A program made the position numbers and the translations under genes. From Saprospiraceae bacterium (GTDB lineage: Bacteria > Bacteroidota > Bacteroidia > Chitinophagales > Saprospiraceae): a DNA stretch of 64,000 nucleotides. Shown piece by piece: positions 24,882-33,708 of this stretch. The DNA is taken from the NCBI GenBank assembly GCA_019638455.1, contig JAHBTU010000004.1, forward strand, positions 496,001 through 560,000, in the 5' to 3' direction. Each line of letters opens with the position of its first letter. The first letter of the stretch is position 1. The notes beneath the pieces were generated by a model. The model was given only the letters and a program-made list of their open reading frames with translations. It was not told the origin of the DNA and did not search any database.

Positions 24882-25583
24882 TCAATCCAAATAATACCGC
24901 CCAACCACGCAGAAATAGTCGCCGATGTGTGGGATGGCGTAAAAGCGGCTTTGTCCATTGAAGCGTGTTCGGAAACCTGTGTCGTAGAGGTGGAAAGGGG
25001 TGATGCAGTAGGACAAGCCAGCAAAAAAGCCTCCCGCCCCTTTTTTTCGGAACTCCAGACCAAGCATGGTCAGGCTGCTCGGCAGGGCAAAGGCGCGGCG
25101 AAACGCGATGATGTCCAGCCCATCCGTTTTGGATGTCAGGTCGCTAGGCAACGTTTGCAGGTTCACCCCTGTGCCAGCGGTCAGCAGCAGTTGGCTTCCC
25201 AAACGTTGATAGTACATGAGCAGCAGCGGCACCTCGTAGATGGTGGTGTTGATTTTGAGCGAGCGTTGTTCGCTTTCGGTGCTGGCGGTGCATTCGTATC
25301 GGCGCAGGAGCAGGGAAAAGCCACCTTGCAATTGGAACTTCTCACTAAGCCGGAAGGTGGCTATGCCGCCAAATTGCGTTCCGATACTGGGTTCGATGCG
25401 GTACGAAATGCCGTTGGATTCTTCCACGCGGTTGCGCACCCTGAAAAGACTGCTGGGAAAAATTACGCCTGCCTGCAAGCCGAAATTGAAAGTCGGGTCT
25501 TTGATTTCGTCTTGGGCGTGCGACTCAGGCCACAGGAGCAAAGAGCAAAAGACAAAGGTTAGGAGGATTTTGCACACGGACAT
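24882..25583 (-). CDS. Outer-membrane beta-barrel protein (porin-like)
   Basis: A 233-residue protein. The start at 25583 gives a signal peptide (MSVCKILLTFVFCSLLLWPE, cleavage near SHAQ); the frame extends upstream to 25679 through repeat DNA. The mature part has alternating beta strands (FNFGLQAGVIFPSSLF; LQGGFSLLLRRYEC; LLLTAGTGVNLQTL) and ends near FCVVGRYYLD, the pattern of small Bacteroidota PorT-like or OmpA-like 8-strand barrels. It lies downstream of the T9SS type B protein on the same strand, 100 bases away, and convergent with the CHAT gene. Confidence 0.75.
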   Translation of the reverse strand: MSVCKILLTFVFCSLLLWPESHAQDEIKDPTFNFGLQAGVIFPSSLFRVRNRVEESNGISYRIEPSIGTQFGGIATFRLSEKFQLQGGFSLLLRRYECTASTESEQRSLKINTTIYEVPLLLMYYQRLGSQLLLTAGTGVNLQTLPSDLTSKTDGLDIIAFRRAFALPSSLTMLGLEFRKKGAGGFFAGLSYCITPFHLYDTGFRTRFNGQSRFYAIPHIGDYFCVVGRYYLD

Positions 25584-25683
25584 AGTGGTTGTGAGTTGAA
25601 GGAGTTGAATGGGTTGAAATACTTGCCCGGCCAAGAAAAGCGGACGGGGTTGACACGGTTGCCCGGGCAACCGTGTCAACCCT

Positions 25684-27684
25684 TTATCTAATCAGCGTCA
25701 CGTCTCCCGCATAAATCGCCGAATCCCCATCAAGGAAGGCAATTTCCGCCACCCAAGTATAAACGCCGGGCAACATGAGCTGGCCTCTGAAAGTGCCGTC
25801 CCAACCCGCCCGCACGTCGTTGAGGGTGATGTCGCGTGCTTCGTAGAGTTGCTCGCCCCAGCGTGAGTACACGGACAGACGGGACACAATGGCATAACCA
25901 TCGCCGGAGCCGTAAAAGTAGCCGTTATCGGGATTTTCGGCAGCAGGCATAAAAACGTTGGGGAAATAAATGTTCTTGTTTTTGTTCACCAACAGGCGGA
26001 TGGAGGCCGAATCGCGGCACCCGAATTCGTTTTGTACCTGCACGGTGTACTCGACGTTATTGAACGGTCGCGCCCAAGAGTCGGCACAGGTCGGGCAGCG
26101 CAGCGAGCCGGGCAGCGGGTCCGTCCAAAAGTAGGTCGTGAGGTTGTCGGTGTTGAAAACACTTGTCCGGATGAACACGCTGTCGCCCAGGGAGAGCGTG
26201 GCCGCGTCTTCGTTGAGTAGTATTTCCACCGAAATGGTCGAGTATTTTACATTGTAAAAAATGTATGCCGTGTCGCAGCCAGCTGTGGCAACCACACGGT
26301 ATTGGCCAGCACGTTCTGCGTTGTAAAAAGAATTGGTGCTGCCGTCGTCCCAGTGGTATTTGACAGCGTTGCCAAAGCCTGCGAAATACGATTGGGCATC
26401 CAGTCGAATGAAGTCCACGCCCTCACAGATAGCTTCCTCGATGAAAAGCGAGTCGAACGAAAGTGCCAACACGGTGAGGCTGGTGCTGTCGCCTTCCAAA
26501 GTCGTGAAAGGGTCATCGGAGCGCCGCTCGCTGCCTAGGCCGACGGGCAGATTGCGCAACATGGCCTGGTTGCGATAAATGCCCGCAGCGACTGAGCCCA
26601 CGCGCACCACTATCGTGATTTTGAAACGGCCATCGGGCAAATCCACGTCGCTCAGCCGGAAAAAAGTGTCGCCGGGTTGGCTCAGCACGTTGCCGCCCAG
26701 AGGGTTTTCGCGCACCGCCACGAACGTGAACCCGGGCGGCAATTGGTCTTCGAGCAGGATGCCTTCGTGGGGGCGGCGGGAAGTGTTCACGATTTCGAAG
26801 GTGTATTCCACCTCGGTGCAGGGAAATGTCTGACGAGGCGACACCGTTTTGCTCAACAGCACGGTGTAGGGGCAGGAGCAACCGTCGGAAGCCCTGGCGG
26901 GTGGGCCTTGATACAAAAACGTGCTGGCGCCAGTGGCCGGGTTGATGCTGTAAAGCCTGTTTTGCTCGGAGTCGTTGCTGGTGCTGCCGTAGGCAAACAA
27001 CCTGCCGTAAGCATCGAAGAAGAGGCTGCCTGTGTTGACGGGCACTCCCGACGGCGGAAAATTGAAAAAGAGCGCACCCGTCTCCGGGTTGATGCGCACC
27101 AGCCGTTGGGTGGCCGAGTCGTAGCCATACAGTTCGTCGGTCACCGGGTGGAAGGCGATGTCGAAGATGAGTCCGGGCCGATTGATGGGGATGACGGTGA
27201 TGCCGTAGTCGGGGTCCTCGAGGTCAATGCGGACGAGGTTGGCGGCGTTGGCGGAGCCATTGAGGAAATACCTCGTGCCGAGAATCAGGAGATAGCGGCC
27301 ATCGGGGGTCACGTCGCCCGCGAAATAGGCATCGTTGAGATTGAGGGGGAGTATCTTGAGCACCTCCGCCACGCCGTCGGCATCAATGCGCACCAACGCA
27401 CCAGTGTTGGGATTGACGCAATATATCAAATTGTCCACGCTGCGGTAGCCCGCGGCGTTGACTTCGATGCCTAAGTTGTCGCTGATGCTCTTGAACACCA
27501 CCGCGTTGGTCTGCGGGTCAATGACGACCTCACTGAGCGTCGGCGGGGTGGTGTTGAGCGTCAGAAAGAACTGGTCTTCGCAAGTGAAAGGTCGCTGTGC
27601 GACGGATATGGCCTGATGCACTTGGACGAGCATCAGGACGAACAACAGCCGGGCAAGTGCCCGATATGGCCCATGGGTCAGCAT
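25684..27684 (-). CDS. T9SS type B exported protein with DUF6923-like propeller, DUF11 and gliding-motility C-terminal domain
   Basis: A 666-residue secreted protein. After a signal peptide (residues 1-29, ending HQAISVAQ) residues 30-275 form a beta-propeller-like region of repeated NPxTGALVRID and DGRYLLILG units, as in DUF6923. A DUF11-type domain follows (LSKTVSPRQTFPCTEVEYTF), then two Ig-like segments, and the last 85 residues (NIYFPNVFMPAAENPDN, YSRWGEQLYE, AGWDGTFRGQLMLPGVYTWV) are the CHU_C or type B sorting domain recognised by the type IX secretion system. It is therefore likely displayed on the cell surface. It may serve adhesion; no enzyme motif is seen. Confidence 0.85.
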   Translation of the reverse strand: MLTHGPYRALARLLFVLMLVQVHQAISVAQRPFTCEDQFFLTLNTTPPTLSEVVIDPQTNAVVFKSISDNLGIEVNAAGYRSVDNLIYCVNPNTGALVRIDADGVAEVLKILPLNLNDAYFAGDVTPDGRYLLILGTRYFLNGSANAANLVRIDLEDPDYGITVIPINRPGLIFDIAFHPVTDELYGYDSATQRLVRINPETGALFFNFPPSGVPVNTGSLFFDAYGRLFAYGSTSNDSEQNRLYSINPATGASTFLYQGPPARASDGCSCPYTVLLSKTVSPRQTFPCTEVEYTFEIVNTSRRPHEGILLEDQLPPGFTFVAVRENPLGGNVLSQPGDTFFRLSDVDLPDGRFKITIVVRVGSVAAGIYRNQAMLRNLPVGLGSERRSDDPFTTLEGDSTSLTVLALSFDSLFIEEAICEGVDFIRLDAQSYFAGFGNAVKYHWDDGSTNSFYNAERAGQYRVVATAGCDTAYIFYNVKYSTISVEILLNEDAATLSLGDSVFIRTSVFNTDNLTTYFWTDPLPGSLRCPTCADSWARPFNNVEYTVQVQNEFGCRDSASIRLLVNKNKNIYFPNVFMPAAENPDNGYFYGSGDGYAIVSRLSVYSRWGEQLYEARDITLNDVRAGWDGTFRGQLMLPGVYTWVAEIAFLDGDSAIYAGDVTLIR

Positions 27685-27913
27685 AAGCGCATTTTTTAAG
27701 GAGGATGAAAAAAAGGAGCAAGTAAAAAATCAGTCCATATCCGCGAGGTGAATGAGTTGAAGGGGTTGAATGAATCGAATGAACGTAACTACTTTATCAG
27801 CGTGTGTTTATCGCCGCAGATTCCACAGATTTACCCTGGTTTTCTTTGCGGATTTGATATTTCTATCGTTCCTCCGTGAAAATTTGTGCGAATCCGTGGC
27901 AGCCCAAGCAGTT

Positions 27914-28036
27914 ATAGTCAACGCAAAATGGTTTTGAACGAACGGTGCTCGCAATCCTTTGGAAATCATGCAAATCAATCAAAGAAATCCCTGTCTTGCC
28001 AACGGGCAGATTCAAATCCTCTTTAATCTGGGTATA
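27914..28036 (+). repeat. Dispersed repeat family R1, copy A
   Basis: About 120 bp running from ATAGTCAACGCAAAATGG through GAACGAACGGTGCTCGCAAT to TTTAATCTGGGTATA. Four further copies occur in the window (28285-28464, 43122-43301, 43801-43924, 46852-46963). It is non-coding. Upstream, 27810-27900 also looks repeat-derived (GCAGATTCCACAGATT), with no gene. Confidence 0.85.
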
Positions 28037-28284
28037 CCAAGAATTTCTCTAAATCCTCTTCAATCTTAGGTGTGGTTGCGTGTGTGTGTTTGCTGGCTCT
28101 TGCTTGGCAAAGCGCCGCTGCATTTGCTACGATGGTTACTCTAACTCATTGTCCCTTGTTTTGTTTGACAGGGCTGCCCCAAATGCTTTTGCGACAACCA
28201 TAAAAGCTCTGAAAAGCCAATGTAAGACATTTAATTGGGCGGGACACAGTAATGGGGCAGGCGAGGTGGAAAAAGGGTGGGGAT

Positions 28285-28464
28285 ATAGTCAACGCAAATC
28301 AGCCCCGTCCGCTTCACTTGGCCGGGCAAGCCCCTGAGTACAGGGTCTGACAAGGTGGTTTTGAACGAACGGTGCTCGCAATCCTCTGAAAATCATACAA
28401 ATCAATCAAGGAAATCCCTGCCTTGCCAACGGGCTGGTTCAAATCCTCTTTAATCTGGGTATAT
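28285..28464 (+). repeat. Dispersed repeat family R1, copy B (long form)
   Basis: Same as copy A but with about 60 extra bases after the first block (CCCCGTCCGCTTCACTTGG to GGGTCTGACAAGG). Copy C at 43122-43301 has this long form in the opposite direction. The 250 bases between copies A and B show no recognisable gene. Confidence 0.85.
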
Positions 28465-28590
28465 CTTCATACTGCTGGACATTTTTATTTCACACAACGC
28501 CACGACGGCACAACGAATTGACTCTACTCGCTATGCACTTCACATCGTTGTGGCGTTGTGTGAAAAAAGTCCAGTAGTATGGGATATCCT
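28459..28590. mobile_element. MITE-like element with terminal inverted repeats
   Basis: The 114-bp element (28468-28581) begins CATACTGCTGGAC and ends with the inverted form GTCCAGTAGTATG; the inner arms TTTCACACAACGCCAC and GTGGCGTTGTGTGAAA also pair. Flanking 9-mers GTATATCTT and GGATATCCT match at 7 of 9 positions, a possible decayed target duplication. The ends resemble those of the element at 33135-33644. Confidence 0.6.
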
Positions 28591-28595
28591 ACATT

Positions 28596-28681
28596 GACTT
28601 GTTATTGCGGTGGAAGCCCCCGGCGAAGCCAGCCGGGAAACAAGGCTTTGCCTTCGCCGGGGGCTTCCACCGTAACAAGTC
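28596..28681. repeat. Long inverted repeat (hairpin family H1, copy 1)
   Basis: The left arm GACTTGTTATTGCGGTGG... (28596-28628) and the right arm ending CCACCGTAACAAGTC (28652-28681) pair almost completely around GCCAGCCGGGAAACAAGG. A shorter relative is at 45680-45734. It lies 31 bases after the CocE hydrolase stop on that gene's strand and may terminate it. Confidence 0.75.
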
Positions 28682-28712
28682 TCGTGCATACTGGCCTAAT
28701 GCCGCTCGGCCT

Positions 28713-30596
28713 TTATCGCTTCAGCACGGGCAGTATCACGCCTGAGGCATGGGTGCCCGAACGATGCACCTGAATGTTGGCAGGCACGAAATCCTCGTCT
28801 TTGGCCCGATAAATATTGATGAATTGCTGCGGGTTGCGGTCGGCCAGAGGGAACCAACTGCTCTGCACTTGCACCATGATTTTGTGGCCGGGCAGGAAGG
28901 TGTGTGCCACATCGGGCAAATCAAAGCGAACCTGTGTCGGTTTGCCGGGTTGGAATGGTTCGGGTTTTTCGAAGCTGTTGCGGTAGCGCCCTCGCATGAT
29001 TTCTCCGCGCACGAGCATTTGGTAGCCGCCGAGCGGGATGCCGTTTTCCCTTTCTTTGAGCGTGTCGGGGAATACGTCTATCAGTTTCACCACAAAATCC
29101 GCGTCTGTTGTGCTGAGGCTCACCCATAGGTCGGCGGTGATGGTGCCAGTCACGGTGGTTGGCTCGGTCAGTGTTGCTGTCTGATAAACCAACACGTCGG
29201 GTCGGCGTGCTGCGAAACGCTGGTCGTCGGTCATGTATTCGCGGGTGCGGCGCAGGTGCACGTCTTGTGTGTAAGGCACGGGTCTGGCTGGGTCGCTGCG
29301 ATATTCGTCGTATTGGGGGGGGCTTGGTTTTTGGGTGGCGGATGGCGGGGCGGCGCTCAATTTTCCCCCCTGCTGAAAATAGTGCTTCGTAGGTTTGGCT
29401 TCGCGTGGCGGCCAAGTGTCGTATTGAGTCCACTGGTTGCTGCCCGTTTCAAAAATGAGGGCTTCGGGCAGGTCCATCTCGCCTTTGTCTTTGAGGTAAA
29501 ATTCGAAAAACGGCAATTCGATGTGCTGTTCGTACCACGGGCTAGTGGCTTGGCCAAAGGAGATGTTGCCCAATCGCTCGCCAGTGCCGCGCGCCCAGCC
29601 GCCATGCACCCAAGGCCCCATCACGATGCGGTTGCTCATGGAGAGGGGATTTTGTTTCTCGATGGCCTCGTAGACGCGCCATGCGCCAAAGCAATCTTCG
29701 GCATCGAACAAGCCTCCGACGGTCATCACGGCGGGTTTTAGGTTTTTCAGATGTGGGCGCGGGTTGCGAGCTTTCCACCAATCGTCATAGTCGGGGTGCG
29801 CCATGAGTTCCTGCCAGAAGGGGATGTCTTTCATGCCGTATTTCTCCGAGAAATTGGGCAAGGCGCCTGCGCGTAGGAAAAACTCGTAGTTGTCGGGCGT
29901 GTTCCAATCGGAAAAACCCGGGTTGCTTTTGGTGGTGGGTTCGGGGCGCGGTTTGCCAAAACCCGAATAGAAGGAAAAGCCGTCCATCAGCATGAACGCC
30001 CCGTTGTGGTGAAAATCGTCGCCGATGAACCAATCGGTCACGGGGGCTTGCGGCGACACGGCTCGAATGGCCGGGTGGCCAGCCAACGCGGCCATGGTGG
30101 CGTAAAAGCCGGGGTAGGATATGCCCATCACCCCGACCCTGCCGTTGTGGTTGGGCACATATTGGAGGAGCCATTCCACCGCGTCGTAGGTGTCGGAGGC
30201 TTCGTCCGTGTCTTTGGGCGATTTTTTGTTGGGGTTGAAAGGCCGCACGTCCACGAACTCGCCCTCGCTCATGTAGCGCCCTCTCACGTCCTGAAAGACA
30301 AAGATGTAGCCAGCGCGAGCGAGGTGCATATTTTGAAATCGGGTGGAGTATGCGTCGGCCCCGTAAGGCGAGCAGGAATAAGGCGTGCGCCGCATGATGA
30401 TGGGGTAGTTGCGCGACTGGTCTTTGGGCGAATAGATGGAGGTGAACAGTTGCGTGCCGTCTCGCATCGGAATCATCACCTCGCGCTTGGTGTAGTGGTC
30501 GCGGATGAACGCGGAATCGGCGGCAGCGTCTTGTGCGGGCAAGGCTGCCGAACAGCAAATAGTGACAAAAAGAAAGAGGTAAAATTGCTTGGACAT
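28713..30596 (-). CDS. CocE/NonD family alpha/beta hydrolase (X-Pro dipeptidyl-peptidase-like), exported
   Basis: A 627-residue hydrolase with a signal peptide (MSKQFYLFLFVTICCSAALP, cleavage near AQD); the start at 30596 is chosen for this. The alpha/beta hydrolase domain shows the nucleophile elbow GISYPG with Ser160, preceded by the oxyanion-side region RRTPYSCSPYG and QDVRGRYMSEGEF. The C-terminal third is the jelly-roll X-Pro domain (PTTVTGTITADLWVSLSTTD; LPGHKIMVQVQSSWFPL). Family members cleave esters, amides or acyl-amino acids; CocE itself is a cocaine esterase, and S15 relatives are glutaryl-7-ACA acylases and dipeptidyl peptidases. The substrate here is unknown. It is monocistronic. 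Confidence 0.9.
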   Translation of the reverse strand: MSKQFYLFLFVTICCSAALPAQDAAADSAFIRDHYTKREVMIPMRDGTQLFTSIYSPKDQSRNYPIIMRRTPYSCSPYGADAYSTRFQNMHLARAGYIFVFQDVRGRYMSEGEFVDVRPFNPNKKSPKDTDEASDTYDAVEWLLQYVPNHNGRVGVMGISYPGFYATMAALAGHPAIRAVSPQAPVTDWFIGDDFHHNGAFMLMDGFSFYSGFGKPRPEPTTKSNPGFSDWNTPDNYEFFLRAGALPNFSEKYGMKDIPFWQELMAHPDYDDWWKARNPRPHLKNLKPAVMTVGGLFDAEDCFGAWRVYEAIEKQNPLSMSNRIVMGPWVHGGWARGTGERLGNISFGQATSPWYEQHIELPFFEFYLKDKGEMDLPEALIFETGSNQWTQYDTWPPREAKPTKHYFQQGGKLSAAPPSATQKPSPPQYDEYRSDPARPVPYTQDVHLRRTREYMTDDQRFAARRPDVLVYQTATLTEPTTVTGTITADLWVSLSTTDADFVVKLIDVFPDTLKERENGIPLGGYQMLVRGEIMRGRYRNSFEKPEPFQPGKPTQVRFDLPDVAHTFLPGHKIMVQVQSSWFPLADRNPQQFINIYRAKDEDFVPANIQVHRSGTHASGVILPVLKR

Positions 30597-30736
30597 ATCT
30601 TGGACACAGAGATTTTTGCGGCGCAAAATGACGTTTTTTTAAACTGCGATGTCGGTTTTTCGTTAGCAATGTGTCATATCTATGGCAAATAACCATTGTC
30701 GTGCGGCAAACGACATTCAAAAACACTTACTCGCTT

Positions 30737-31771
30737 ATGGATTTTTCCAACGCTTTCATGTTCGATTTTTTGTTGTCTGTCGGGGGCATTGCCCTCGGTT
30801 TGTTTTTAGGCTGGATGCTGGATAGGTACGTGGTGCGGAAGTGGTTCAGCGACCACTATGTTTTTGGGGCGCTGAAAGGCGCGGGTGTGTTTGTGGGCTT
30901 GTGGGTGGGGGTGCGTCTTGTGCTGCGCTACCATCAGTTGCCCGAATCATGGCAGCAGACGATTGCCGTGACTTGGCAATCGGTGCTCATCCTTGCGGTC
31001 ACCATTTATTTGGCCAGACTGATTGGGCGCTTCATCGGGCAAAAAATGTCGGACATGAACGGTTTGCTGCCGACGGCGAGCCTGCTGCAAAACGTGGCCC
31101 GTGTCGTGGTGTTTGTCATCGGCATTTTGGTGCTGCTTCAGACGTTCGGCATTTCCATCACGCCCGTGCTCACGGCATTGGGGGTGGGTGGTCTGGCAGT
31201 GGCTTTGGCTTTGCAGCCCACGTTAAGCAATCTTTTTTCCGGCATACAGATCATTGCTTCCCGAAAAATCCGCATCGGCGACTTCATTCGCCTCGAAAAT
31301 GGGATGGAGGGCTATGTGGACGATATCAACTGGCGCAGCACCACCATCAAGTCGTTGGTCAATCAGACGGTCATCATGCCCAATTCCAAGTTGGCGGATT
31401 CGATTGTGACCAACACTTGGCTGCCGGAGCCGGAGGTTTCGATTCCTATTCAGGTGGGCATCAGTTACGACAGCGACCTTGAACACGTGGAACGTGTCAC
31501 GCTTGAGGTGGCGCAAGGTATCCAAACGACGCACCCCAATGCGGTGGAGGGTTTTGAGCCGCCTTTCCGATTTGTTGAGTTCGGGGATTCGAGCATCAAT
31601 TTTAGGGTCTCGCTGCGGGCCAAAGAATTTGGCCAACAATTTCTACTGCGCCACGATTTCATCAAGGCGCTGCACGCTCGCTACAAGCAGGAGGGCATCA
31701 ATATCCCCTTCCCGATTCGCACGTTGCAGCTCGACGATGCCACGCAGGCGCTTTTGGGGAAACGGGGTTGA
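30737..31771 (+). CDS. MscS-family mechanosensitive ion channel
   Basis: A 344-residue inner-membrane channel that opens under membrane tension to release solutes in osmotic downshock. The ATG at 30737 follows a long open stretch and gives hydrophobic segment 1 at once. There are four hydrophobic segments, the last being the pore-lining helix (ITPVLTALGVGGLAVALALQPTL, with the Gly/Ala pattern of MscS TM3), then the beta domain (KIRIGDFIRLENGMEGYVDDINWRSTTI in part) and the C-terminal alpha/beta domain. Length is close to classic MscS plus one extra N-terminal helix. Confidence 0.92.
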   Translation: MDFSNAFMFDFLLSVGGIALGLFLGWMLDRYVVRKWFSDHYVFGALKGAGVFVGLWVGVRLVLRYHQLPESWQQTIAVTWQSVLILAVTIYLARLIGRFIGQKMSDMNGLLPTASLLQNVARVVVFVIGILVLLQTFGISITPVLTALGVGGLAVALALQPTLSNLFSGIQIIASRKIRIGDFIRLENGMEGYVDDINWRSTTIKSLVNQTVIMPNSKLADSIVTNTWLPEPEVSIPIQVGISYDSDLEHVERVTLEVAQGIQTTHPNAVEGFEPPFRFVEFGDSSINFRVSLRAKEFGQQFLLRHDFIKALHARYKQEGINIPFPIRTLQLDDATQALLGKRG

Positions 31772-31772
31772 C

Positions 31773-31806
31773 GGGCTTGCCCGGCCAAGCGAAGCAGACG
31801 GGGGGG
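31773..31806. repeat. Copy of a short GC-rich repeat (CTTGCCCGGCCAAG...GACGGGG)
   Basis: The block GCTTGCCCGGCCAAGCGAAG resembles stretches at 25622-25650, 28304-28334 (inverted) and 43249-43282, the last two inside long R1 copies. It is probably a broken piece of that repeat. The remainder of 31807-31935 shows no gene. Confidence 0.55.
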
Positions 31807-31935
31807 ATGATTTTTTGGGATGTTCGTCGAAGGATTTGTGTTGTCAATCGGTTAATTGGCATCAACTGCAACCATTCTGGAACGGATGTTGTCTATTGAA
31901 ACCAAATTATCTTTCACGACATCATCCTTTCTGCT

Positions 31936-32256
31936 ATGAATACGAAATTATTATTGGTTGCACTTGTTGGCCTTATCATTGGCCTCCAGCCCATCAGCGC
32001 GAACGCTAACCCAAACACACTACACAATGGCCCGGATATCAAAGTGGTCGTCGGCTCCAAACGCATTTGGCTTATGACAGACGAAGTGTCGGTGAAAAGC
32101 CTCACGGTGCAGGTGACGAACGAACAGGGCCAACCAATCATCGAAAAACACCTTTCATCCAAAACGACCGATTGGTCGCTGAACATCGAATCGCTGCCGA
32201 AAGGCAAGTATTCGGTGAATATCGGCGGGAAAACAATGACCCAATTCGACCGTTAG
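31936..32256 (+). CDS. Small secreted protein (DUF3244-like)
   Basis: A 106-residue protein with a signal peptide (MNTKLLLVALVGLIIGLQPI, cleavage near ANA). The mature 80 residues form a single small beta-sandwich (VKSLTVQVTNEQGQPIIEKH; SLNIESLPKGKYSVNIGGKT), similar to DUF3244 or to the fold of T9SS tails but standing alone. The role is unknown. It precedes the DNA methyltransferase by about 100 bases without obvious functional linkage. Confidence 0.65.
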   Translation: MNTKLLLVALVGLIIGLQPISANANPNTLHNGPDIKVVVGSKRIWLMTDEVSVKSLTVQVTNEQGQPIIEKHLSSKTTDWSLNIESLPKGKYSVNIGGKTMTQFDR

Positions 32257-32357
32257 CCCTTTTTTGCCACGCTTCTGAAAACCCTCGGGCGGTTCCTTGT
32301 GCAAGGGACTGCCCGTTTTTGTTGGCGCGGTTCGCAAAAATTCCCGTCTTTCGCCGG

Positions 32358-33128
32358 GTGAATTTCTCCAATCAAATTTTCAACCAAGACTGCATCGCGG
32401 GCATGGCCGCCCGCCTGCCCGACCAATCGGTGGATTTGGTGCTGACCGACCCGCCGTTTGGCATCGAATTTCAGGCTAAAAAAGCAAACTATAACCGCAA
32501 AGGCAGCCGCGTGTTGGAGGGCTACAACGAAGTGAAAGGCTCGGACTATCTGGAATTTACGCGCCAATGGCTCTCGCAGGTGCGGCGGGTGCTAAAACCC
32601 TCCGGCAGCCTCTACATCTTCTCCGGCTGGAACTATCTCAAGGACTTGCTCATCGCGCTCGACGAGCTGGATTTCACGCTCGTCAACCACTTGATTTGGA
32701 AATACCAGTTCGGGCTTGTCACCAAGCGCAAGTATGTCACCTCGCACTATCACGTCCTTTTTTGCAGCCTCGACGAGAAACAGCGCAAGTTTTTTCCCTA
32801 CGCCCGCTTCGACAAGGACGAGCGACACGCCGACGGCGGCAGCGCCCACTACAAAGACAAGGAGGACGTGTGGGTGATTCCGCGCGAATACTGGAACGGC
32901 GATGTGAAAACGCCCACCAAATTGCCCGCCGAGCTGATTCGGAAAATCTTGGCGTACAGCAGCGAGCCGGGCGACCTTGTGCTCGACCCGTTTCTCGGTT
33001 CGGGCCAAACAGCGGTGGTGAGCCACTTGGAGGGGCGGCGCTATGTGGGCTTCGAAATCGTGCCGGAGTATTTTGAGTTCGCAAAAAAACGGCTGGATAG
33101 CGGGAAGTATCGCATCAAGGCTGAGTGA
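32358..33128 (+). CDS. Orphan site-specific DNA methyltransferase (N6-adenine or N4-cytosine type)
   Basis: A 256-residue methyltransferase. Motif IV is TDPPFG, and the AdoMet-binding motif I region (DLVLDPFLGSGQTAV) comes near the C-terminus, which is the beta-class order. Between them lies a target-recognition region (KRKYVTSHYHVLF to KDKEDVWVIPREYW). No ATG precedes motif IV at a usable distance, so the GTG at 32358 is taken as start (MNFSNQIFNQDCIAG). No restriction gene is nearby, so it probably acts alone in epigenetic marking. The recognition sequence cannot be read. Its stop codon TGA lies inside the left copy of a 9-bp target duplication made by the element immediately downstream. 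Confidence 0.85.
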   Translation: MNFSNQIFNQDCIAGMAARLPDQSVDLVLTDPPFGIEFQAKKANYNRKGSRVLEGYNEVKGSDYLEFTRQWLSQVRRVLKPSGSLYIFSGWNYLKDLLIALDELDFTLVNHLIWKYQFGLVTKRKYVTSHYHVLFCSLDEKQRKFFPYARFDKDERHADGGSAHYKDKEDVWVIPREYWNGDVKTPTKLPAELIRKILAYSSEPGDLVLDPFLGSGQTAVVSHLEGRRYVGFEIVPEYFEFAKKRLDSGKYRIKAE

Positions 33129-33653
33129 TGCTCAACCACACTGCTGGATATTTTCAAATTTGCCACGAAGTCACAAAGACGCAAAGCAGGATACTCGTTG
33201 ATTTGCCACGAAGTCACAAAGACGCAAAGCAGGATACTCGTTGATTTGCCACGAAGTCACAAAGATGCAAAGCAGGATACTCGTTGATTTGCCACGAAGT
33301 CACAAAGACGCAAAGCAGGATACTCGTTGATTTGCCACGAAGTCACAAAGACGCAAAGCAGGATACTCGTTGATTTGCCACGAAGTCACAAAGATGCAAA
33401 GCAGGATACTCGTTGATTTGCCACGAAGTCACAAAGACGCAAAGCAGGATACTCGTTGATTTGCCACGAAGTCACAAAGACGCAAAGCAGGATACTCGTT
33501 GATTTGCCACGAAGTCACAAAGACGCAAAGCAGGATACTCGTTGATTTGCCACGAAGTCACAAAGACGCAAAGCAAGATACTCGTTGATTTGCCGCATTT
33601 GGTGCCTTTGTGTCTTTGCAGCACAAAAATAATGTCCACTAGTGTGATGCTCA
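33126..33653. mobile_element. Non-autonomous element with terminal inverted repeats, 9-bp target duplication and internal minisatellite
   Basis: TGATGCTCA occurs at 33126-33134 and 33645-33653 and brackets 510 bp. The left end reads ACCACACTGCTGGATATT and the right end, inverted, CACTAGTGGACATTATT, imperfect inverted repeats. The interior is mostly a 43-bp tandem repeat and codes for nothing recognisable. These are the marks of a MITE-type transposition. Confidence 0.7.
33157..33595. repeat. 43-bp minisatellite, about 10 units
   Basis: The unit TTTGCCACGAAGTCACAAAG + ACGCAAAGCAGGATACTCGTTGA is repeated at a strict 43-base period, with TGCCACG at 33161, 33204, 33247, 33290, 33333, 33376, 33419, 33462, 33505 and 33548. 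Two units have GATG for GACG and the last has CAAGAT. There are no variable spacers, so it is not CRISPR. Confidence 0.95.
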
Positions 33654-33696
33654 GCTCGTGCCGCACCTTTGGGGCTTCAACACGCAAAGCATCCTT

Positions 33697-33704
33697 TACC
33701 TTTG
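33697..33704 (+). promoter_or_regulatory. Bacteroidota -7 element (TACCTTTG) of mazG
   Basis: A perfect TAnnTTTG box only 4 bases before the ATG at 33709. The transcript would be nearly leaderless if this box is used. Confidence 0.45.
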
Positions 33705-33708
33705 CCCC

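Noticed and set aside
28037..28284. Possible structured RNA gene between R1 copies A and B
   Set aside because: No tRNA, tmRNA or RNase P landmarks could be found; left as unexplained intergenic DNA.
33157..33595. Regular repeats resembling a CRISPR array
   Set aside because: Units are directly adjacent at a 43-base period with no variable spacers, and no cas gene is nearby.
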